Below, one piece after another: positions 41,127 through 49,359 of a stretch of 64,000 nt of DNA. The translations under genes were made by a program, and so were the position numbers. The stretch is from CALDTK01 sp045110575 (GTDB lineage Bacteria > Bacteroidota > Bacteroidia > Chitinophagales > Saprospiraceae): positions 1 to 64,000 of the forward strand of contig JBGCGF010000052.1 in assembly GCA_045110575.1 (NCBI GenBank), in the 5' to 3' direction. Numbering within the stretch: the first letter of the stretch is position 1; each line of letters begins with the position of its first letter. The notes under the pieces are model-generated. The model was not told the DNA's origin. It was given only the letters and a program-made list of their open reading frames with translations, and made no database searches.

Positions 41127-42080
41127 TCACTCCTCCACAAACAGCGCAGAAATACTCCTGTGCTCATGCGTATTACGGATCGCTCGCGCAAAGAGCTTAT
41201 CGGTACTCAAGACAGTGATCTTATCCCTCGGACGATCCTCTTTGAGTGGAATCGTATCACAAACGATGACCTCCATAAATTTAGAAGCGGCAATCTTCTC
41301 GTACGCGTCGCCTGAGAGTACAGGGTGTGTACAGAGTGCTCTGACACTTCTCGCTCCTTTGTCCATTAAGACCTGAGCTGCGCTGCAAAGTGTACCTGCA
41401 GTGTCAACCAAGTCATCGACTACGATTACATCAGCGCCTTCGACCTCACCGATGACGGTCATCTCAGCAATCTTGTTGACCTCCTTACGGACCTTGTCAC
41501 AGATTACCAATTCGCGGTGGAAGTGCTTGCTGTAGGTACGTGCTCGTTTTACGCCACCGACATCCGGTGAAGCAAAAATCACATTGGTTAGGTCGATGTT
41601 CTCTGCGAGGTGCGGAATGAAAATCGCCTCAGATTTGAGGTGATCCACTGGAATATCGAAGAAGCCTTGGATTTGATCCGCGTGGAAGTCCATCGTCATG
41701 ACACGATTCGCTCCAGCGGTCTGGAGGATGTTCGCGATCAGGCGTGCACTAATCGGTACACGAGGTTTGTCCTTGCGGTCTTGACGAGCGTATCCGAAGT
41801 ACGGGATCACTGCAGTAATGTATCCTGCAGAGGCGCGCTTGGCTGCGTCCATCATCAGCAGGAGCTCCATGAGGTTGTCCGTCGGAGAGAACGTACTTTG
41901 GATTAAGAACACCCATGCGCCACGCACACTTTGGTTGATAATCACCCGCATTTCTCCATCGGAGAAGCGACGTAGGGTTACATCTCCTAGGTCGTCACCG
42001 TAGTAGTCGGCTATACGCTTGGCGAGGTACTGAGACTTGTCGCCACTAAAAAGCTTTACATCAATCACGGGTGGTATCAT
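41127..42080 (-). CDS. prs: Ribose-phosphate pyrophosphokinase (PRPP synthetase)
   Basis: 317 residues from the ATG at 42080 (MIPPVIDVKLFSG); the longer frame to 42146 crosses a TATCTTCG promoter-like box (42092-42099). Class I motifs: FSPTDNLMELL, PYFGYARQDRK, DFHADQIQGFFDIPVDHL, SPDVGGVKRA and the PRPP-binding loop VVDDLVDTAGT. It makes PRPP from ribose 5-phosphate and ATP for nucleotide, His, Trp and NAD synthesis. Divergent from the next gene with a gap of 100 bp. Confidence 0.97.
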   Translation of the reverse strand: MIPPVIDVKLFSGDKSQYLAKRIADYYGDDLGDVTLRRFSDGEMRVIINQSVRGAWVFLIQSTFSPTDNLMELLLMMDAAKRASAGYITAVIPYFGYARQDRKDKPRVPISARLIANILQTAGANRVMTMDFHADQIQGFFDIPVDHLKSEAIFIPHLAENIDLTNVIFASPDVGGVKRARTYSKHFHRELVICDKVRKEVNKIAEMTVIGEVEGADVIVVDDLVDTAGTLCSAAQVLMDKGARSVRALCTHPVLSGDAYEKIAASKFMEVIVCDTIPLKEDRPRDKITVLSTDKLFARAIRNTHEHRSISALFVEE

Positions 42081-42180
42081 TTGCACATCGGCGAAGATAG
42101 TAGATCGAACCCTCCGATTTTCAGCTTTGTGAACGCCTGTGAGCAAAAAAACAAAAGCAGTCTCTCGTTGTATTTACACT

Positions 42181-43101
42181 ATGAAGTTCTCACTCGTATC
42201 TCTTTGTATTGCCGGCTTGTTCTCACTTGTAAGTTGCGCAGATACATCTGTCAATACGCAAGCTGCGATCGGTATTCCTTCAAGCGCGTCAGCACCTGTC
42301 GAGCGACCAGAAGGTTGGGATGCTTACTGGTATAGTGGCACTGCTGAGGTGAATACATACGATCTCATTCAGAACCGTTATGGGGAAGATCGGATCGGTG
42401 ATGCGGTGTTGGTATTCGTGACAGAGCCATTTTTGCCAATCCAGCAAGTGAAAGATGATGGCAGACCAAGTAAGGAGGAAGCGGTGAGCGTACTTAAGCT
42501 CAATCGAATTCACCGATTCAACACAGGTATTTATGATTACTCCTTAATGCTTTCGGCCTTTACGCCCGTATCGCGCGATCAATATCCACGAACACTCAAG
42601 ACGTCACTTAGTGCGCAAGATTGGTGTGGCCATTCTTGGTGGCAGCTTAACCTAAAGAAAGGGAAGTACCAGGCGGAGCGTCGCAGCTATTTTCAATCTG
42701 AGGCAGACGTCACTAATACCATTGATGGCGTTTTGCTAGAAGACGAGATTCCTGCACTGGTGCGCCTAGATCCAACACGCATACCTACAGGGAAGCAGCA
42801 AGTAATCCCTGGTGCGATGTACAGTGCTCTGTTTCATAAGATACCAGAGGCACAAAATGCAGAAATCAGGAAGGTGATGCAGGGCAACGGCGAGATGCAC
42901 GTGTCGATTAACTATCCTGCAGCTTCGCGCAGCCTGACCTATGAGTTCGAAGGAGCTTTTCCGAACAAGCTTCTTGGATGGAAGGAAACAGTAAGGGGCG
43001 AAGTCTTAAGTTCTGCTACCCTTAAGCACTCTTCTCAGAGACCATATTGGGGGCAGAATTCTGAGAAATACGCTCCTCTTCGCGATACGTTAGGACTCTA
43101 G
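42181..43101 (+). CDS. Conserved Bacteroidota lipoprotein of unknown function
   Basis: 306 residues from the ATG at 42181. Lipoprotein signal with LFSLVSC. The mature part has WDAYWYSGTAEVNTYDLIQNRYGE, then FVTEPF and LKLNRIHRFNTGIYDYS, SWWQLNLKKGKYQ and SYFQSE. This family is often labelled 'septum formation inhibitor Maf' in Bacteroidota genomes, but no Maf nucleotide pyrophosphatase motif is visible and the name is not justified. Its stop codon overlaps that of the convergent S41 peptidase gene by 4 bp. Confidence 0.75.
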   Translation: MKFSLVSLCIAGLFSLVSCADTSVNTQAAIGIPSSASAPVERPEGWDAYWYSGTAEVNTYDLIQNRYGEDRIGDAVLVFVTEPFLPIQQVKDDGRPSKEEAVSVLKLNRIHRFNTGIYDYSLMLSAFTPVSRDQYPRTLKTSLSAQDWCGHSWWQLNLKKGKYQAERRSYFQSEADVTNTIDGVLLEDEIPALVRLDPTRIPTGKQQVIPGAMYSALFHKIPEAQNAEIRKVMQGNGEMHVSINYPAASRSLTYEFEGAFPNKLLGWKETVRGEVLSSATLKHSSQRPYWGQNSEKYAPLRDTLGL

Positions 43102-44600
43102 TTTTCGACAAAGTAGAAGCTCTTAACTGCGGCTTCAATCGTATCGTCTCGTTGGGCAGCGATCGCCTCGGCCGTAATAGGGACAATGATATCTGGAATG
43201 AGATTGCCCTCAAAATCTCCTGGCATGTCCATGTACCACAGCGGCATGTTGATTAGCAAGGATTTTTCTGGGCCGATCGCCTCTTTGAAAAGTGTACCGG
43301 CAAACATTCGTTCGGCTGATCCTCCAGGTATTTGACCGACCACCTTACCTCGTTTGTACGTTTTTACGTAGTTCGCAAGGCAGGTTCCTCCTGAAAAAGT
43401 TGTCTGGTTTACAAGTGCGACGACTTCTCCGTTAAAGTGTTCTTTGCCCCAGTCTGGTTTGTTCCTTTCGACCAGTGTCTTCTTGACAAAGGCTCCGTCT
43501 TTTTTACGGACTCCAGAAAAGATCACGCTTCCTACTTTATCGAATATGTTCTTTCCTTGAGCTCGCTCGCTGTAGCCCATTCCGCCGTCGCCGCTGTAAA
43601 AGTCTACGTCGGCGACCATACTGTAGATGTGATTGACAAAGTTTAGTGAGCCACCAGTATTGTGTCTCAGATCGATAATTAAACCTTTAGCTCTTAGCGA
43701 ATCCAGTCGCTTCATTAAGTCTCTTGAGTGACGGTATTCATTTACGCGCTTAAAGTTCCTCGAGCTGAAACTTCTAACGCGTAGAACATATATGTCTGGA
43801 TGAGAAGTCGTATCGAGGTTTATAAGCCGCTCCATAGAGGCTATTCGCTTTCGTTTTTTCGCCTTCCGGTTGAGTTTTTCGACCTTTTTGGGAACGGGCG
43901 GCTTTGTTGTGTCTCTGTTTAAGTATGCCATCCTAGCACTAGGTAACAGTAGCACCTTATGCCTTTGGCGGTCCGTCTTTAGTTCTAGATTAAGCGAGTC
44001 TTTCCAGCCATACAGCCTTTGGTAAAAGGTGCCTGGATTGAGTGCGGGGTAGAAGGTTTTGGCGGAAGCACGATCGTGGTCATTGATACCCATGAAAGCG
44101 CCGAGTCTACTGTATATTTTTGCAGGACGTTCACCCTGGAAAGAGAGCACCTCTGTACCGGGATTAAAAGTCGTAGAATCCAGAAGGACTAACGTATCAC
44201 TAAGCACGATTCTTCCGTCTTCAGTGTATCTGGTATGGAAGTCATAGCTGAACAGTTTGTTTAGCCTGTTGAAGCTCTTATCACGTTTTCGCGTAAGCTG
44301 AAGGTGTCCATCGCCAATCACTTCGTTGAAGGTCGCAGCGAGTTCAATCAGGTCGGCGACATGGATTGAATCGTCTTTAATGAGTTCAGGTAGTTCTGTC
44401 CGCGTAACAGCCAATACACTGTCAAGTCTCTCATTTCCATTCGCACGATAAGCGAATGGGTGATACGATTGAAGTGCCGCGTTCAACTCGATTAAGACGG
44501 TATCTGCTTCGCCTTCAGAATATTGAAATCGATTCTGGGCGGATAGATTGACTGCGCTCACACAAAGTGCGAGTGCGATCAGCGTTGAGAGGAAATTCAT
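43098..44600 (-). CDS. S41 family (C-terminal processing type) peptidase
   Basis: 500 residues from the ATG at 44600, which opens a signal peptide ending NLSAQ. The S41 core is in the C-terminal half: GLIIDLRHNTGGSLN and VVALVNQTTFSGGTCLANY, where the Ser is the nucleophile, followed by GKVVGQIPGGSA. No PDZ domain is evident. It probably works in the periplasm or outer membrane on peptides or wall proteins. Downstream end overlaps a convergent gene. Confidence 0.88.
   Translation of the reverse strand: MNFLSTLIALALCVSAVNLSAQNRFQYSEGEADTVLIELNAALQSYHPFAYRANGNERLDSVLAVTRTELPELIKDDSIHVADLIELAATFNEVIGDGHLQLTRKRDKSFNRLNKLFSYDFHTRYTEDGRIVLSDTLVLLDSTTFNPGTEVLSFQGERPAKIYSRLGAFMGINDHDRASAKTFYPALNPGTFYQRLYGWKDSLNLELKTDRQRHKVLLLPSARMAYLNRDTTKPPVPKKVEKLNRKAKKRKRIASMERLINLDTTSHPDIYVLRVRSFSSRNFKRVNEYRHSRDLMKRLDSLRAKGLIIDLRHNTGGSLNFVNHIYSMVADVDFYSGDGGMGYSERAQGKNIFDKVGSVIFSGVRKKDGAFVKKTLVERNKPDWGKEHFNGEVVALVNQTTFSGGTCLANYVKTYKRGKVVGQIPGGSAERMFAGTLFKEAIGPEKSLLINMPLWYMDMPGDFEGNLIPDIIVPITAEAIAAQRDDTIEAAVKSFYFVEN
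44055..44069 (+). repeat. GGTTTTGGCGNAAGC signal, copy 14 (in S41 peptidase gene)
   Basis: Exact copy on the non-coding strand, N = G, giving ASAKT in the protein. Confidence 0.8.
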
Positions 44601-44621
44601 CTGAATCGGCATGTGGTAAAC

Positions 44622-45062
44622 CTAAGCATCACGTTTCGCAAGTGAGTTAATCCCATCTCGGATCTCTGCTAAAAGTTGAATGTCTTTAGGCGTAGGTACT
44701 GTCGTGTCTTTTTCATCCTCTGCTCGGTCGCGGAGGTTTTTGACAAGACGTAGCACAACGAAGATGGTGAACGCGATAATCAAGAAGTCCAAACCAGTCT
44801 CTAATACTAGTCCGTACTTGATCACGAGTCCAGATCCTGGGATTTCCACTCCTGCAGCATCAAAGGTAGGCGTAATAAGCGTCCATGCTTTATCAGCCAT
44901 TTCGATTCCTCCGGTCAGGTAGCTGAGTGGAGGAGAGATGAGTCCTTTGACGAGTGCGTCAATAATCTTATTAAACGAGGCGCCAATGACAATACCAATG
45001 GCCAAGTCGATCATGTTGCCTTTGATCGCAAACGCTTTAAAATCGTCCCAAAATTTCTTCAT
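44622..45062 (-). CDS. mscL: Large-conductance mechanosensitive channel MscL
   Basis: 146 residues. The first helix has the conserved AIKGNMIDLAIGIVIGASFNKII, followed by the periplasmic loop and second helix FLIIAFTIFVVLRLV, and a cytoplasmic helix with EDEKD. MscL opens at high membrane tension and releases solutes on osmotic downshift. It lies 21 bp upstream of the S41 peptidase gene on the same strand, perhaps one transcript. Confidence 0.96.
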   Translation of the reverse strand: MKKFWDDFKAFAIKGNMIDLAIGIVIGASFNKIIDALVKGLISPPLSYLTGGIEMADKAWTLITPTFDAAGVEIPGSGLVIKYGLVLETGLDFLIIAFTIFVVLRLVKNLRDRAEDEKDTTVPTPKDIQLLAEIRDGINSLAKRDA

Positions 45063-45149
45063 AGTGGCGGTAAGAACGCTATTTCGTGTTACAGATGTTC
45101 ATGGAAGCGACCCTTGGTCGGATTTATTCCTACAATCGTCGTGCTTTTC

Positions 45150-45164
45150 GCTTTCGCTAAAACC
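45150..45164 (-). repeat. One-mismatch copy of the GTTTTGGCGNAAGC signal
   Basis: Reads GGTTTTAGCGAAAGC. It sits in the gap between mscL and the NfeD-like gene if the latter starts at 45186. Confidence 0.5.
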
Positions 45165-45185
45165 TTTGGGTATATCTTTTCCCCG

Positions 45186-45758
45186 ATGATTACATGGTGG
45201 GAAGCGTTACCCTTATTAGACCAAATACTTTCGGGCATGGCCATTGGCTTTGGCAGCCTGCTTACTTTATTGTTACTCCTTAGCTTATTCGGAGGGGAAG
45301 CAGATCTAGATTTTGAGACCGACATAGACATGGACGGTGGAGGAGGACAAGGATCCTTCTCAATCAAGACGATGCTGTCGTTTCTGACCTTCTTTGGCTT
45401 TGGCGGTTGGTCTGCACTTGCTTTTGGTGCGCCACTTTGGCTAGTCTTTGTTGTGGCTGTGATCGTAGGGTACACCTGTATGTCGCTTCTTGCACTAATG
45501 CTGGTATACCTCATGCGACTTGGTCATGATGGAGGACGAGACGTACAATCTGTCTTGCAGCAAAGAGGTGAGGTTTATTTGCTCATTCCTGCAAAAAGAC
45601 AAGGCAACGGCCTCATCCACGTGAAGATGGGTTCTCGTTTAGTAGAACTTGAAGCGGTTACCAACGGAGCCGAAATAGCCAGTGGCAAGCTTGCACGAGT
45701 AGTTCAGATTCTTGGAGAGAATCGCGTACTTGTTGAAGAAATGCCAACTACGGTTTAA
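45186..45758 (+). CDS. NfeD-like membrane protein with OB-fold, flotillin partner
   Basis: 190 residues from the ATG at 45186; the TTG at 45114 would precede a TATCTTTT promoter-like box at about 45173. About three membrane helices enclose an acidic loop (DLDFETDIDMDGGGGQG), and the C-terminal about 70 residues form an OB-fold (GRDVQSVLQQRGEVYLLIP, then HVKMGSRLVELEAV). The layout is that of YuaF/NfeD1b proteins, which are encoded next to and act with flotillins. The flotillin gene follows 126 bp downstream. Confidence 0.82.
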   Translation: MITWWEALPLLDQILSGMAIGFGSLLTLLLLLSLFGGEADLDFETDIDMDGGGGQGSFSIKTMLSFLTFFGFGGWSALAFGAPLWLVFVVAVIVGYTCMSLLALMLVYLMRLGHDGGRDVQSVLQQRGEVYLLIPAKRQGNGLIHVKMGSRLVELEAVTNGAEIASGKLARVVQILGENRVLVEEMPTTV

Positions 45759-45884
45759 GCTTATTCATTTAATTTACGGGAGATTCCGTTGGTCGAGATT
45801 TTGTCTACGATCGTCGTCAATCTGACTAAAAATAGCCTTTGTTTCCTAACTTAAGGAACACATTAATCAAAACCAAAATCAACT

Positions 45885-47459
45885 ATGGGAGACTTCATAA
45901 TGTTTGGCGGAATAGGAGTGTTTATCTTCTTTCTCGTACTACTTTTTATTATTTTTCTATCTCGGTACAAGCGTTGTCCATCCGATAAGATCCTTGTGAT
46001 TTACGGAAAAACAAATTCTGGTTCTGCGAAATGTCTCGCTGGTGGAGCTGCCTTTGTATGGCCTGTCGTGCAAGACTATGCTTACCTTGATCTACACCCG
46101 ATTTCAATCGATGTGGACCTCCACGGTGCGCTCTCTCGTCAAAACATCCGTGTCAACGTACCGTCTCGATTTACCGTCGCGATCTCAACAGAAGCGGGGG
46201 TAATGACCAACGCAGCTGAGCGTCTGCTCAACCGTAACGAGGACGAGATCCGTGACATGTCTAAGGACATCATCTTCGGTCAGCTACGCCTGGTCGTTGC
46301 AACGATGGATATCGAGGAAATCAACTCTGACCGTGATAAGTTCCTATCAAACGTTTACCATAACGTAGGAACAGAGCTTCGTAAGATTGGCCTCGAGCTA
46401 ATCAACGTGAACGTAACAGATATCCAAGACGAGTCTGGCTACATCGAGGCACTCGGTAAGGAAGCCGCTGCACAAGCAATCAACGAGGCGAAAGTCCGTG
46501 TTGCACAGCACGACCAGACCGGTTCGATCGGTGAAGCAGAAGCACACCAACTTCAGCGTGTGAAAGTCGCAGAAGCAGAAGCGGGAGCCGCGTCTGGTGA
46601 GGCCGACGCAGCAAGGCTGCAGCGTGTACGTCTTGCAGAAGCTGATTCTGAAGCATCCATTGGTGAGGCAGATGCTGAGCGTCTAAGACGTGTAAGCATC
46701 GCAGAAGCCGATGCCGTTGCGACGGAAGGTGAGAACCTCTCTCGTATCAAGATTGCACAGTCAGAAGCTATTCGTCGTGAGCAGGAAGCAGAGGCACTTC
46801 GCCGAGCAACTGCAGCGGAGAAGGTTCAGTCAGCGAACTCACTCGCCGATGCCTATGAGGCAGAGCGCAAAGCCGAGCTTGCTCGTGCTGCCCGTGAGCG
46901 TGCAACGCTTGAAGCCGACCAAATCGTAAAGGCGGACATCGCCAAGCGTGAGGCTGAGATCAATGCCGAAGCTGATGCGGAGAAAATCCGTCGTACCGCA
47001 AAAGGTGAAGCCGATGCCCTTCTTTCAATGAAGCAAGCAGAAGCACAGGGTAACCTAGAAATTCTCGCTAAGCAAGCCGAAGGTCTTAAGGCCATCGTCG
47101 ACGCTACCGGTGGAGACGCACGAGAAGCCGTTCTTATGCTAATCGCTGACAAGCTTCCAGAGCTCGTGAAGACGCAAGTCGAAGCGATCAAAGGAATCAA
47201 GATCGACAAGGTTACTGTCTGGGAAGGCGGTGGCGGAGGAGGTTCAAACGGCGATGGAGCTGGCTCAACAGCCAACTTTGTAGCTGGACTTTATAAGTCC
47301 GTTCCACCATTGCGCGACTTGTTCGACATGGCGGGCATGAACTTGCCAGACTACCTCGGTACAGTCGAGGACGTTGACGGTGTAGTTGTTTCTGATGCAA
47401 AGAAGAAACCAGCAAAGTCAAAGAGTAAAGGTGATTCAACACCTCCACCATTGGCATAA
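45885..47459 (+). CDS. Flotillin family protein (SPFH/band 7)
   Basis: 524 residues. An N-terminal membrane anchor (about 6-27) is followed by an SPFH domain (SDKILVIYGKT to about residue 205) and a long Ala/Glu-rich coiled coil. Three in-phase 22-residue repeats (GEADAxRLQRVxxAEADxxA) occupy residues 216-281. The C-terminus has the flotillin-type EAVLMLIADKLPELVKTQVEAI and a glycine-rich hinge. Flotillins form membrane scaffolds that affect fluidity, secretion and signalling. The upstream NfeD-like gene is the expected partner. Confidence 0.93.
   Translation: MGDFIMFGGIGVFIFFLVLLFIIFLSRYKRCPSDKILVIYGKTNSGSAKCLAGGAAFVWPVVQDYAYLDLHPISIDVDLHGALSRQNIRVNVPSRFTVAISTEAGVMTNAAERLLNRNEDEIRDMSKDIIFGQLRLVVATMDIEEINSDRDKFLSNVYHNVGTELRKIGLELINVNVTDIQDESGYIEALGKEAAAQAINEAKVRVAQHDQTGSIGEAEAHQLQRVKVAEAEAGAASGEADAARLQRVRLAEADSEASIGEADAERLRRVSIAEADAVATEGENLSRIKIAQSEAIRREQEAEALRRATAAEKVQSANSLADAYEAERKAELARAARERATLEADQIVKADIAKREAEINAEADAEKIRRTAKGEADALLSMKQAEAQGNLEILAKQAEGLKAIVDATGGDAREAVLMLIADKLPELVKTQVEAIKGIKIDKVTVWEGGGGGGSNGDGAGSTANFVAGLYKSVPPLRDLFDMAGMNLPDYLGTVEDVDGVVVSDAKKKPAKSKSKGDSTPPPLA
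46530..46727 (+). repeat. 66-bp in-frame repeat, three units, in the flotillin gene
   Basis: Units start at 46530, 46596 and 46662, each with GGTGAGGC or GGTGAAGC. They code 22-residue Ala/Glu repeats, i.e. two 11-residue coiled-coil (hendecad) steps. Confidence 0.8.
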
Positions 47460-47478
47460 CGCCCATTCTCTAATTTTA

Positions 47479-47514
47479 AAGCCGCTGGGAACTCATGTTT
47501 CCAGCGGCTTCTTT
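47479..47514 (+). terminator. Rho-independent terminator of the flotillin gene
   Basis: AAGCCGCTGG pairs with CCAGCGGCTT, followed by CTTT. Confidence 0.85.
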
Positions 47515-47579
47515 ATGAACGTTTTTAGCCAACGACCCTTTAGTCGGGTGTTTAAAGCCGTTCTTCATATGTTTGAACT

Positions 47580-47954
47580 ATGCGAAACTCAATTCTAAGT
47601 CTTCTGCTCCTCGCCTTATTCTCGCTCACCGCGTGTAATACCTCGGACGAGCGTCTGCCTATACTCTATGGCGATTGGCAAGGTGCCAGCTGGACACGCA
47701 ACGGTGCTCCTGCTTCGATGGACCCTGCGCAAGTAGAGTTTAGCTTCAATGAAGACTTCACGTACACGGCCAAGCTCGGTAAGCAAACTGAAGGCGGCTC
47801 GTTTGTTTTTCGAGAGAGCAAGCTCTACACGACAGCTACCGGCAATAGTAAAGTTGAAAAAGTAGTTGGTATCCTCAAACTAGAAGGAGACTCACTGGTT
47901 TTTGACATGAACCGCCAAGGTGATCCTGAAAAGCTCGTCCTTTTGCGGAAATAG
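47580..47954 (+). CDS. Small hypothetical lipoprotein, lipocalin-like
   Basis: 124 residues. Lipoprotein signal with lipobox SLTAC (Cys 19). The mature part (LYGDWQGASWTRNG, VEFSFNEDFTYTAKLG, GSFVFRESKLYTT, GDSLVFDMNRQG) resembles the lipocalin-like DUF families that are common in Bacteroidota and usually bind an unknown ligand. It is followed by the DMT transporter gene whose start is unclear. Confidence 0.72.
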   Translation: MRNSILSLLLLALFSLTACNTSDERLPILYGDWQGASWTRNGAPASMDPAQVEFSFNEDFTYTAKLGKQTEGGSFVFRESKLYTTATGNSKVEKVVGILKLEGDSLVFDMNRQGDPEKLVLLRK

Positions 47955-48885
47955 GCAGTGTCTCATATCTCACATCTCATATCCCTCATCTCGCATCAAT
48001 ACTTCCGACTCCCGATTCCAGGCTTGGGCCACCCTAATAGCACTGGCCATTGTGTGGGGTAGCAGTTACATCCTGATCAAGAAGAGCTTGCTGGCGTTCG
48101 AGCCATGGCAAGTAGGCTATTTGAGGTTGTCTTTTACAGGCCTAGCATTCCTTCCTTTAGCGATTACAAAGTGCAAAGGCCTTTCGGCAAAACAGTGGTT
48201 CGCCCTGTTAGGTGTCGGTGTCTTTGGAACAGGTCTGCCGTCCTTTCTCTTTCCGTACGCGCAACAAGAATTATCGAGCAGTTTAGCTGCGGCACTGTCG
48301 TCTCTAACGCCATTGATGACGCTGCTTGTTTCGATAATTCTCTTTCGTTTGCCTTTGAGGAAGTGGCAACTAGTCGGGATTTTATTAGGGCTTTGTGGTG
48401 CGCTATTGCTAGTCGTCTCAAGGTATGGTTGGTTTGGAGCTGACGGCGTTTCGTGGCCTTTGTTTTCTATACTCCTGGCCGTATCAGCCACGTTTTGCTA
48501 CGCCTTAAGTAGCAACATTGTGAAACGATTCTTTGCAGACACCGATCCGCTCATGATGACTGCTGGAGCGATGGCCCCAATTGGGATGTTGGCCTTGGTC
48601 TTATTGTTGGCCAATGGAGGTCTTTCTCTCGATTTTTCAGGTGAGCCTCATTTGTTGACGGCTTACGTCTCCGTTGTGTTTCTAGGCCTGATCGGTACAG
48701 CGCTAGCGAGTTGGCTCTTCTTCAGACTTGTCCAACTAACCGACCCTGTGTTTGCAAGCACAGTCAGTTACTTGGTTCCAATCATTGCCCTCGGTTGGGG
48801 ATTGATGGACGGTGAAGTAATCACCTTACTCATAGGGTTAGGATTGGCCTTTATACTCTTGGGGGTTAGTCTAACTCGACGATAA
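47920..48885 (+). CDS. DMT (EamA) family transporter
   Basis: Up to 321 residues, about ten membrane helices in two EamA repeats: LIALAIVWGSSYILIKKSLL and EPWQVGYLRLSFTG in the first, and LSLDFSGEP to the C-terminus in the second. Family members export metabolites or amino acids; the substrate is unknown. The start is doubtful: GTG at 47920 overlaps the previous gene by 35 bp, and no ATG exists before the first helix. The intervening codons are a TCTCATATC simple-sequence array, so either an unusual start is used or the array has displaced the original N-terminus. Confidence 0.83.
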   Translation: MILKSSSFCGNRQCLISHISYPSSRINTSDSRFQAWATLIALAIVWGSSYILIKKSLLAFEPWQVGYLRLSFTGLAFLPLAITKCKGLSAKQWFALLGVGVFGTGLPSFLFPYAQQELSSSLAAALSSLTPLMTLLVSIILFRLPLRKWQLVGILLGLCGALLLVVSRYGWFGADGVSWPLFSILLAVSATFCYALSSNIVKRFFADTDPLMMTAGAMAPIGMLALVLLLANGGLSLDFSGEPHLLTAYVSVVFLGLIGTALASWLFFRLVQLTDPVFASTVSYLVPIIALGWGLMDGEVITLLIGLGLAFILLGVSLTRR

Positions 48886-48896
48886 TAGCAAGCTGT

Positions 48897-49274
48897 ATGA
48901 GCCTCCAACGACATCCAGCGCTGTACGTCGCACCTACGTCTGATCAAGGACGCGGTGTTTTTACCGCAGAAGCAATTCCCAAAGACAGCGTTATAGAGCT
49001 GTGTCCGGTCATCGTGGTTCCAGGAAAGGACTTCGACCGCATTCACGAATCCTTCCTACACGATTACTACTTCATCTGGGAAGGCACCGCAGAGACAGCC
49101 ATAGCATTAGGCTACGGCTCTTTGTATAACCATGCTGAGGACAATAATGCGGACTACGAGATGGATTTCCCGAGCCAGACGATCAGCATCATCGCTCAAC
49201 GCGACATCGAGGCCGGAGAAGAAATTTTCATCGACTATACGGATGGGCAGGATCGGAGTACGTTGTGGTTTTAA
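48897..49274 (+). CDS. SET domain protein
   Basis: 125 residues, the whole protein being a minimal SET domain. Motifs: GRGVFTAEAIPKDSVIELCP at the N-terminus, LGYGSLYNHAEDNNADYE (the GxxxxxNH pseudoknot motif) and DIEAGEEIFIDYTDG with the catalytic Tyr. SET enzymes methylate lysines using S-adenosylmethionine. Bacterial members are sporadic and their targets are mostly unknown. It follows the DMT gene by 11 bp and may be co-transcribed. Confidence 0.87.
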   Translation: MSLQRHPALYVAPTSDQGRGVFTAEAIPKDSVIELCPVIVVPGKDFDRIHESFLHDYYFIWEGTAETAIALGYGSLYNHAEDNNADYEMDFPSQTISIIAQRDIEAGEEIFIDYTDGQDRSTLWF

Positions 49275-49359
49275 TGCATTGTCTTGATAACGGCCAATTT
49301 GTAGAACGAATTCAGATACAGCATTAGAATAGGGGAGTATTGTACTCTAGTTGGGTCTT

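Noticed and set aside
42181..43101. Annotation as septum formation inhibitor Maf
   Set aside because: A common label for this Bacteroidota lipoprotein family, but no Maf/HAM1-type nucleotide-binding motif is present.
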